From positions 118,957,464-119,021,463 of the forward strand of contig NC_035435.2 of NCBI RefSeq assembly GCF_002127325.2: a stretch of 64,000 bases of DNA. The letters run 5' to 3'. The notes beneath the pieces are model-generated. The model worked only from the letters and a program-made list of their open reading frames with translations, made no database searches and was not told the DNA's origin. Shown here in pieces: positions 55,752 through 64,000 of the stretch. This DNA comes from Helianthus annuus. Its lineage: Eukaryota > Streptophyta > Magnoliopsida > Asterales > Asteraceae. The translations under genes and the position numbers were made by a program. Each line of letters begins with the position of its first letter. The first letter of the stretch is position 1.

Positions 55752-57766
55752 TCAGTCAGTCGTGTATTCCGGTGCGCCTTCAAGAAAGCTCACCTCTTCG
55801 GGTAACGGATTCAAATCATCACCGTCTAGATACGGTTTCAACCGATGACCATTAACTACTTGTCTTCGTTAGTCCTTCGGATCCTCGATTTCCACATCTC
55901 CGTATTGTCCGACTCGTGTAATGACGAACGGTCCGGTCCATTTACTCCTTAATTTACCTGGAAACAGTTTAAGGCGAGAGTTAAATAACCAAACTCTTTG
56001 ACCTACTGAAAACGTCAAACACCTCAGCTTTGCATCGTGCACCGCCTTCATCTTGTCCTTGTATGCGGCTGCGGTGTCATACGCCTCATTGCGTAATTCC
56101 TCTAATTCACTCAATTTTAACAACCTGTGGGCACCTGCATCAGAATAGTCAGTATTCACTTGTTTAACAGCCCACAAAGCACGATATGCAATCTCTAAGG
56201 GTAAATGACAACCCTTTCCATACACCAAACGATAGGGTGTAGTGCCGATAGGAGTTTTATAAGCGGTGCGATATGCCCATAAAGCGTCATTCAGTTTACA
56301 TGACCAATCCTTACGATCAGTTCTCACCGTCTTTTGCAAAATTTCTTTAATTTGCCTATTCGACACTTCAACCTGTCCACTCGTTTGTGGATGATATGGT
56401 GTAGCAATTCGATGGTCAACGCCGTACCGTTTTAAGAGTTTGCCAAAATTAAAGTTTTTAAAGTGGGATCCTCCATCACTAATTATCACCCGAGGAACCC
56501 CGAACCTGGAAATGATGTTTGAATGGACAAACTTGCAAACAACGGTATGATCATTTGTCTTAGTGGCAATTGCTTCAATCCACTTTGAAACATAATCAAC
56601 CGCCACTAAGATGTATAGGTTACCATTCGAATTGGGAAACGGTCCCATAAAATCAATTCCCCAAACATCAAAAATATCAACAACCAAGATTGGTTGCATT
56701 GGCATTTCATCCCTTTTTGAAATCCCACCCATCTTTTGACAATTCGGACAATGTTTAACAAACTCAAATGCGTCTTTAAACATGGTTGGCCAATAAAGAC
56801 CAGCTTCAAGAACTTTATGGCCTGTCTTTTGTCCGCTAAAGTGACCGCCACATGCAGATGAGTGAGCATGCTGTAATACTTCCAAGAACTCTGTCTCGGG
56901 CACACATCTTCTAATAATCTGATCAGCACCAATTCGGAACAAGTCCGGTTCATCCCAAATATAATTCTTCACCTGCGGCAGGAATTGTTGCTTCCTACGC
57001 TTATTCCACGCATCTGGTATCGTACCTGAAACAAGATAATTTGCAAAGTTAGCATACCAAGGTCCGGAACTCGCAGCCATTATAAACTCATCCGGAAAAT
57101 GCTCATTGATCTCGGGTGTGAAATCCTCCACTTCAACCGGTAGTCGTGACAGATGGTCAGCAACTACATTTTCACACCCCTTCTTGTCTCTGATTTCGAG
57201 ATCAAACTCTTGCAACAGTAGGACCCACCGAATCAGTCTCGGTTTGGCATCCTTTTTCTCCATTAGGTACCTGACTGCACTATGATCAGAGTAAACAATT
57301 ACCTTGCTTCCACAAATATAAGACCGGAATTTATCCAAAGCATAAACAACAGCAAGCAACTTCTTCTCCGTTGTGGTATAATTCAACTGAGCATCGGAGA
57401 GGGTTTTGCTTGCGTAGTAGATAACTACCGGCTTCTTATCTACTCGTTGGCCAAGTACAGCCCCAATAGCGAAATCACTTGCATCACACATTATTTCAAA
57501 CGGCTTTGTCTAATCGGGTGATTGCAAGATTGGGGCTTGTACCAATTGTTCCTTTAATACATTAAAAGCATTTAAACATTTATCATCGAATTCGAACGGA
57601 AAATCTTTTAACAATAGATTACATAAAGGTTTCGTTATGACACTAAAGCCCTTAATAAATCTATGGTAAAATCCAGCGTGTCCTAAAAAGGAACGAACGC
57701 CCTTGACATTAGTAAGGGGAGGTAAAGTAGAAATGACTCTCACTTTTGCTCTATCGACTTCTATCC
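55752..57766 (-). pseudogene. Athila-type pol: RT end, RNase H and integrase, two stops
   Basis: The frame opens at the insertion point with the RT tail (VRSFLGHAGFYHRFIKGFS), crosses TAG at 57510-57512, then RNase H ([44 protein letters not shown]) and integrase. In the 540-codon part: zinc HHCC with H210, H217, C248, C251; catalytic D280 (WGIDFMGPF), D339 (ISDGGSHF), E375 (SGQVEVSNR). A TAA at 55869-55871 precedes the natural-looking end at 55752. Catalytic residues are all kept, so decay is recent. Each stop is one transition from Trp or Gln. Confidence 0.9.
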
Positions 57767-59215
57767 TGTAACAACTCTCACTAAAAATAATACTTAGAAT
57801 AATAATTATCTACTAAGGAAACCCTAATTGAGACACCCAAGTGATTCTGCATTAACCCAAAAAAATTTTCAGAACAATCGGAATCAGGATCAGGGCCCCT
57901 AAAACTCAGGGGGGTAAAACCCTAGTGACGATTATCAATAAATCTCGTTGTCAAAATTTTAAATTTAAAAACTGTCAACTCAGCATAGCTAGTCCCGAAC
58001 CTGGCTAGCCTATAAATAGACTGCTTCCCTTACGGACCGTAAGGGAAGTGGCTTACGGTCCGTAAGCGTGTCCAAAAATCAATATAAATAGCAGACATTG
58101 GGACTTGCATTCTGTTGTTAGTTCGACGAAGAAATTCGTTGTGTATAGTACGTTATAAGCAGAAACAGTCCATAACACACACAATCACGAAGTACTGCCA
58201 CAATCAGGGTAATAACTCGATCGCTATTACGATACAACGTCCGATCGATTATAACTATCCAACGATTGTCCGAGTGCTGCTCAAATTGAGCTTGTACTTT
58301 GATTATTCGTCGTGATTTCGACTTGAATATTTGAGTGCTGTTTGAATTCGGACTATGCTTTGTTATTCGTCGTGAATCCGTTGAATTATTAAGTATTGCA
58401 CTTGTAAATCATTGTGAGGGTTTAATCTCGTGAATTGTCGTAACTGCTGTATTAGTTACTAACCCGTTTGTGTGTGCATTATTGTTAAATTAGGTTAATC
58501 AAGGCAAATCAGTAGGCTTGTACTTTGCTCGTTAATTCTGCAATGTGAGTCATTCTCTTTTTATCAACTGTTTTACAAAACTCCAAATTATTTTTCAAAG
58601 TTATAATTACAGGGATTAAGTCTTTGTAATCACCAAGTTACAGCCGGTATGTGGGGTTTTGTATACATTACTTGATAACTGTCACTATTGGACAACGAGT
58701 TAGCCAATGAGTGATATGACCATAGTCACAGACACCATCGGGCAAAGAGGCTACCGATGGATGTTCGAGTGACAAGTACTGTGGGTAGTTGGTTTGATAT
58801 CAGAAACATTGTAATCGCTCTTAATACTGTAAATTATAACAAAAGTAATGTTTTCAGTAAAACTGAATGATTCACTCAGTATTTCCCCGCTGACAAAACC
58901 TTTTCCAAACATGTTTCAGGTGATCTGTTGTGATCCAAGGAAAGTGCCGTAAAGCACTACAAGCTCAGAGAAGTGGCTCAATGTGAATAAATAAAAAAAA
59001 AACATGTTTTGAGAAATAAAGATTTCCTTATGAAATCATCTTATTGTAAATTTTGGGATTTTATCCCTAAAACTTTATGTAATATATTAAACGGACATTT
59101 TTAGGATTAAAAGATCCTGTGTTAAAAGACTTCCGCTGTCACCTAAATTAAATACCACGGGTTTCCTGTCCCACGGCTCTTGAACCGGGTCAAACCGGGG
59201 CCGAGGGCCGTGACA
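57767..59215 (+). repeat. 5' LTR of the interrupting element
   Basis: 1449 bp, TGTAACAACTCTCAC...GGGCCGTGACA. It begins exactly where the Athila pol frame breaks and ends nine bases before the primer site. Contains TATA box and palindromes (58024-58089). Short ORFs are unsupported. Confidence 0.85.
58024..58089 (+). promoter_or_regulatory. LTR promoter: two perfect palindromes and TATA box
   Basis: A 25-nt odd palindrome centred on A58036 (arms CTTCCCTTACGG / CCGTAAGGGAAG) is followed three bases later by a 17-nt one, GCTTACGG-T-CCGTAAGC (58051-58067). ATATAAATA lies at 58082-58090. Likely binding sites for a dimeric factor upstream of the start site (inference). Confidence 0.55.
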
Positions 59216-59223
59216 GGAAAAGG

Positions 59224-59237
59224 TGGTATCAGAGCCA
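59224..59237 (+). other. Primer-binding site, initiator tRNA-Met
   Basis: TGGTATCAGAGCCA, the complement of the 3' end of plant initiator tRNA-Met, as in most copia and many chromovirus elements. Confidence 0.9.
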
Positions 59238-59322
59238 CTGATTTAAGCCTATAAATTAAGTATTTAACAAAATACTTAATTTTACTAATTGCTATTTTGT
59301 GATTATATGTGATTATTAACTG

Positions 59323-59668
59323 ATTATTTATTAGATACAGTATTTGTAAACAAAAGCTTTCTGCTATCTACCACAAATTAGACACTACAACCACAGAAAA
59401 AGGAACCTCTTCCTCCAAACCCCCAGCAGATCTAAAAGAAGGAATTTTTGTTCGTAAAGCAAATTATGAAAATCCTCTTACCCCAGAGAAAAGAAATTCA
59501 ATTCTTAGGAAGGGTCAGGAGAAAATAAAGAAACCCCAAGTCAAGAAAGTGAGGTTTAATCCAGAAATCCAGGAATTTGTTACTAGTCCACCTTGGGAGG
59601 ACGAATTAGATGAAAAATGGGCAAATCTCTATATGCTAGCCACCGTAGCAGAAAATGCAAACCTCTAA
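59323..59668 (+). CDS. Open frame after the primer site, no ATG
   Basis: Open for about 114 codons to TAA at 59666-59668: KEGIFVRKANYENPLTPEKR, then EIQEFVTSPPWEDELDEKWA. There is no in-frame ATG in the well-composed part. Rich in Lys, Glu and Pro. It lies where gag should start and ends 53 bp before the solo LTR. I do not recognise the family; it may be a leader peptide or a decayed gag start. Confidence 0.35.
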
Positions 59669-59721
59669 AATACCCATAGGCCTAATCTAGTAGAAAATCA
59701 CTACTCCGTAAATAAATAAAT

Positions 59722-62700
59722 TGTCACACCCCGACCACGTAAAACAACAAAACGTGGCGGAAACGTCGGGGAGTGTTGTAACAGAATTATTGTTTCACAA
59801 CCATGGATTAAACAAATTTCGTTTTATTAAATTAAATGAGTTACAATGTCTTAACAACAAGGAAACACAACATAATTAACTAGTCTTGCATCTTTTAATG
59901 TCACTAAGGCCTTGTCCATTCCTATGTGAGTATACACCAATATCATCATCATATATCACCAACTATTGTACCTGAAACACATGTGAAAACACGTCAGCAT
60001 AAAAATGCCGGCGAGTACATAGGTTTTGTTGAATTAGGATTCATGACTTATAAGTTGAGAAAAAGTTGTTTAACAAAAGTCAGTCATGATCCTTGTAAAA
60101 AGTTTTGTTTTATAAATCGTTTGAAAGGCGATGATAGATATGTATAGTAAAAAAATGATGTAAGGTTAAATAAATAACTAAGTAAAATGAGTTTGTATAA
60201 AACAAACTGTTTTGTAAAACAAGCCTTGTGAAAAATATGTTATTTGTGTAAAAATGTATAAGTCCAAATTGAATGAATTAAATAACGCTACGGCATGTAA
60301 TATAATACAAGCACTTATATATAGGAAGTACCAGCGGCGTATCCACCATGCTTATATCACATTACATACGTCTCGTTACTTAAATCACTTACCCAAACAA
60401 ACCTCCAATGTAAATTGCCCATGTCTAAACCAATTGTCAAATGTCTTTGTGAAAACAATGTCAAAATGTTTATGTCAAAATGTAGTCCATGGAATGTGTA
60501 TATCGATATCAAAATGTCTATGTCAAATGTCAATCAAATAATGTGTAAACATAATGTCATGTATGGCAAGTGTAATATGTATCAACTAAACCATAGGTAA
60601 AAATGTACAAACAATGTACTAAGTAAGTGACAAATGGGCATACATAGCATGTGATGTAAAATGTACTAAGTATGATGAACATACAAAGCATGAAACGTCA
60701 TGTAAAACGATGTAATAAGTATGCACAGAATGGGAATACATAGCAAAAACATAGTGAAATCATGTACTAATAGTGTACTAATGAAAATAGCAAGTGTATG
60801 ATATAAAACATGGAAAGCACGAAAGTTAACAAGTAGGCACATGTGTTTCACCCCAATATGTTTGGAAAACAGTAAAAGAGGGGACTATGTACTCACTTGA
60901 GATTGCTTAGAAGTCCTAGGATAACCACCAAGCAATGCTAGAAGATCACGGAATCAAACGACACCTAGTATAGGTAACTACATTAATAACCGGACCTAAC
61001 TCGGAAGATCGGATAGTACGAGGGTTCGTAAACCAAATAAGTGTGGGAACTTATGTAGTATGGTTTAACAAAGCCTACATACTAAAACGAAACTTATCCT
61101 AAGTGCTTACGACCCATTACGACCCGTTTGGGTAGCTTACGCTACTTTAACGCGTCGTCTGCGTAAAACGCGTTTGGAATGCCTAACTAGTCCTATGACA
61201 AGTAAAATATGCCTTAACATGTTTAATATTGTTGTTAAATCAGTTTAGATACCAAAAATTATGTTATATAGGCTTAAAATGAATTTTGGCGTAAAAGGGC
61301 ATTTTGGTAATTTACCTAAGGCATAAGAACTACTTATCATACAACTACTTAAACGACGTGACCATAAGGTATAACCTCGGAAGGTTATTCCCTATACAAC
61401 TATGGTCACCTAAAGTGTTTGGTCGGATCCTAATGATCGACCAAATGGGTCGGGTTCGAAAGTTTAAGCGATTGATTAGATCGCTTACCTTTACGACCTT
61501 AAACAAGCACAAATCTAAAAGCGACGAGCTAAACACGCTAGAACATGTTTAGTAAAGTTAGAAAACAGGTTTGGTATTAAAACAAACAGTTTTAATACCC
61601 TAGAGTAGTTTGGTTACAAAATACGCGAGGAAACGCATTTTGGCCGAAACTACGACTCGTCACTGAGCCTAGATAACGTGGAAATCAGTAGGTATAGTCA
61701 TTAGGGACTATAACCATCGTGATTACGCTCACGTTATGAAGTTCAAAGGAACTTCGCGTTGACCATAAACTGGTCAAAGCATAAAGTCAAACGCAGTTTG
61801 ACTTTAACGATAAAAACGAATGAAAAGAACGAAAGAATACTTACAAAAGGTCCCCGCAAGCTCTTGATCCGATTTACTCTCAGGTATGAAGCATAAACTT
61901 CAACTTAGAGAGCCAAAATCAGATTCAAGTGTGCTTTGGGAAGAAAGTGAGGGTGGGTATTTATAGATTTCCTTGAACCGTTAAGATCGTTCGTCGAAAA
62001 ACGTGATTTAATCTCAACTGTACACATGTGCCCATGGTTTTGTAATACCATGGGCACCCCTAGAATGGCCCATAGTATTTTATAAACTATTAAATACCAG
62101 CCCATGGTTTTGCAAAACCATGGGTTAAAACCATCAACCCTTCAAAATTGGACTAGGTTCATTGAATCTAGTCAGAAATTTCAAAAATGGCCCCTGCACT
62201 TGTAAAACTTGATTTTTTTGCACTTTTAAGTCCCGTTAACCCCATTTCAAGGCTCTAAAATAAAGTTAATGTATAGGGATCTTAAAATATGCTCAAAACA
62301 TCTCGGATGTCGGTTCGTTTGGTCGTACGGTTGCGTTGTTCGGTTAATTACGACGGAAATCGTAATGAACGCAAAAACGATCCAAATTACGCGACGAATG
62401 GAATTTTATCATGCCAATCACTAAAATAAAATATTTTAATAATTACATAAATTTTTGGATGTCCGGATATATTCAGAACGTAAGATATGCGCGAAAATGC
62501 AAACTTATGCACTTTTTGACGCTTTTAGTCCCTGAATGGCATAAAGTTTATTTTAGCACACCGAACACCTCAAAGCCTATTTCTAGGATATGTAAAGGAT
62601 ATTTAGGGTGTGTTTAACTTATGATCAAGTTCCGGAAGGTCTGTTACAGTACAAATTGACATACTTTCGCAGTTTGTCGAATTTAGTCCCTGTAAGCGAA

Positions 62701-62990
62701 TAAACTCGATTTCGGCATACCAAACCATCCAAAACTTATTTCTAAGTTATGTAAGGGTTATTTAAGGTATGTTAAGCCTATTTCACTGTTCCGGAGTGTT
62801 TGTTGCATTAAACTGGTTATTTTTACGCATCAGATCGCGTATAACCTTCCAGAAAGCGATTTAAAGCCCGAAATCGAACAAGAATTAATATGTGCAAACG
62901 ATACACATATTTATACAAATCCCAAGTATGAAATACAATATTTCATTGATTTGGTATTTGTTTGATGGTTGAAGTGACACAGGTGTCACA
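59722..62990 (-). mobile_element. Solo LTR inside the interrupting element
   Basis: 3269 bp, TGTCACACCCCG...GGTGTCACA, 5-bp duplication TAAAT at 59717-59721 and 62991-62995. No gag/pol and no second LTR. Read on the minus strand it starts TGTGACACC and ends CGGGGTGTGACA, the same style as the solo LTR at 9570-12061 but another family. The many short frames inside are not supported. Confidence 0.88.
61958..61965 (-). promoter_or_regulatory. TATA box of the 3.27-kb solo LTR
   Basis: Minus strand CTATAAATACCCACCC, a good plant TATA context. It lies about 1 kb from the LTR start on that strand and supports minus orientation. Confidence 0.5.
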
Positions 62991-63121
62991 TAAATCAAAA
63001 CATAGTGTGTTCTTTTTCCTGATTATCCTTTGTATAAAGTGGTATGCAATAAAACTTCAATGTTTATTTCTTAAACTTTGTTCCAAAGTTTTAACTTAAT
63101 ATTTTTGTGCATTTTGCATAT

Positions 63122-63613
63122 ATGCTATCCAGCATGAATGAGATATCGGAAGCATTCCAGAAACTCAACCTCTATCCAGTACCAATTGAAGTCTCCCACG
63201 ACTTTACTGGTTACATTGCTGACATAGAGGAACCCCTGGAATTCCAAGCTCCACCGCTGGAAAAAGCCAAACCTAAAAAGAGAAGAAGATATGTAGGATG
63301 GAGAAAAGTACGCAGGAGGAAGCCAGCCACTAGGAGACTTCCTAAAATAGAAAATCCTATGAGCAAAGGAAAAGAAATAGAAACTGGAGAGAGTTCCAAA
63401 CAAGCAGAAATAGAAATAAGGGAAGATAGGAAGCAAAAGGGAATAGAGATCGGAGAGAGCTCTAAACAACCTGAGGAGATCACATTCCAAGACGAAATAG
63501 ACCGTCTACTGGCGAATTGTGATGTCATAGAACCTATTAACAATAATCTCTACTCTTACCCTGCCACAGCCCAATTCCCAATAAACTTAGAACCAGCTAT
63601 TCCAGACCCCTAA
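63122..63613 (+). CDS. Basic retroelement protein, unclassified (163 aa)
   Basis: ATG at 63122 (another at 63134). N-terminal MNEISEAFQKLNLYPVPIEV, then a strongly basic segment (KAKPKKRRRYVGWRKVRRRK, about residues 47-75), then two copies of a KGIEIGESSKQ-type repeat (about 88-120), then an acidic/hydrophobic end (FQDEIDRLLANCDVIEPINN). The basic cluster looks nucleic-acid binding or nuclear targeting (inference). It is the first full ORF after the solo LTR and probably the gag or pre-gag region. I vaguely recall similar Asteraceae retroelement proteins but cannot name a family. Confidence 0.5.
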   Translation: MLSSMNEISEAFQKLNLYPVPIEVSHDFTGYIADIEEPLEFQAPPLEKAKPKKRRRYVGWRKVRRRKPATRRLPKIENPMSKGKEIETGESSKQAEIEIREDRKQKGIEIGESSKQPEEITFQDEIDRLLANCDVIEPINNNLYSYPATAQFPINLEPAIPDP

Positions 63614-63636
63614 TCCACACCCGACCTTTAGGCCAA

Positions 63637-63864
63637 ATGGAAGAGTGGTGGACAAATGATTGGCAATTCCAAAATTTGATTAATAGTCCCTATACTTTAC
63701 TTCCTCAATTTGATCTAGAACCTATCCCCAACCCGCCAATGAGCTATGAAAACCTGGCCGAACTTCATCAGTTTGGTGAAGAACTGATAGGTACAGGAAA
63801 TAGGATCCGAGAAATAGGGGAACAAATCTCTTGGAAGTATGACGAGAGGGAACGTCACTACTGA
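63637..63864 (+). CDS. Second small retroelement frame (75 aa)
   Basis: MEEWWTNDWQFQNLINSPYT... ELHQFGEELIGTGNRIREIG, stop at 63864. It lies 23 bp after the previous ORF in another frame. Composition suits a Gag N-terminal helix region; the two could be one ancestral frame split by an indel. No domain recognised. Confidence 0.4.
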   Translation: MEEWWTNDWQFQNLINSPYTLLPQFDLEPIPNPPMSYENLAELHQFGEELIGTGNRIREIGEQISWKYDERERHY

Positions 63865-64000
63865 ACTGCCAGTTGATCAAAGAATAGTGGGGTTGGAAAG
63901 TCTGTTTGTATAATAATAGTAATAGTGAAATCTAACTCTGTAAAATGGGAAATAAAACATTGTAAGAAAGATAGTGTGTATTGACGCCTATATAATTTAT

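Larger units (their letters stand above)
52479..57766 (-). mobile_element. Athila-type gypsy element, interrupted
   Basis: From its 3' LTR (52479-54019) up through polypurine tract, 1.7 kb of noncoding DNA and pol (55752-57766), where another LTR element enters. The 5' half (RT, gag, 5' LTR) must lie beyond the right edge. It sits inside the Tat pol frame. Confidence 0.88.
57767..64000 (+). mobile_element. LTR retrotransposon with initiator-Met primer site (runs off window)
   Basis: LTR 57767-59215, primer site 59224, then open frames at 59323-59668, 63122-63613 and 63637-63864. A solo LTR (59722-62990) splits the internal region. The five bases before its start, TATCC, should reappear past its 3' LTR beyond the window. 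No RT or integrase is seen, so lineage is open. Confidence 0.82.

Noticed and set aside
59926..62617. Several short ORFs in the 3.27-kb solo LTR
   Set aside because: Noncoding LTR sequence bounded by exact target duplications; no similarity to known proteins.

Overview
This window reads as nuclear DNA from a flowering plant: AT-rich, no operons, and built almost wholly of plant-type transposable elements. The repeat families (Athila/Tat gypsy elements, Helitron-like CTAG ends, LTRs beginning TGTCACACCCC) resemble what I know from Asteraceae, but that placement is an impression, not a demonstration. I find no intact host gene, tRNA or rRNA. What codes is retroelement gag/pol or captured gene scraps.

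Left half (1-40 kb). A host-like unit of about 7.4 kb, itself made of older repeats (Helitron-like ends, a decayed copia integrase, and the 3' part of an old LTR element called R0 here), is present twice in direct orientation: copy A (1-21096, cut by the window edge) and copy B (24886-39878). Each copy took different later insertions, so each preserves the other's empty site. Copy A received R1 (3287-16996, minus strand, 5-bp target duplication AGTGT), an unusual array LTR-internal-LTR-internal-LTR whose middle LTR was then hit by a 2.5-kb solo LTR. Copy B received a 5'-truncated LINE (25079-26690) and R2 (33125-39117, plus strand, duplication GGTCG). R1, R2 and R0 are related non-autonomous elements. 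R1 carries one gag-like zinc-knuckle ORF and no pol, a tRNA-Asp primer site, a candidate intron, a hairpin plus internal polypurine module, and paired repeats in the 3' noncoding region.

Between the copies lie a GGT-rich MITE-like element and a fold-back Mutator-like element (22814-24139; arms about 650 bp, 9-bp target duplication) carrying a gene-like fragment.

Middle (40-48 kb). This is a zone of small DNA elements: Helitron-like 3' ends, a captured exon of ribosomal protein eS8, a second Mutator-like element enclosing a polyadenylated retrocopy, three further MITEs, and a relic of an Athila gag.

Right part (48-64 kb). This is a four-level nest. A Tat-lineage gypsy element (plus strand, dual RNase H, several in-frame stops) is interrupted by an Athila-type element (minus strand). 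The latter's pol is interrupted by an LTR element with an initiator-Met primer site, and that one is interrupted by a 3.27-kb solo LTR. The window ends inside the third level.

Nothing here looks like a cooperating gene system. The interest lies in element architecture, the readable order of insertions, and cis modules shared between element families.
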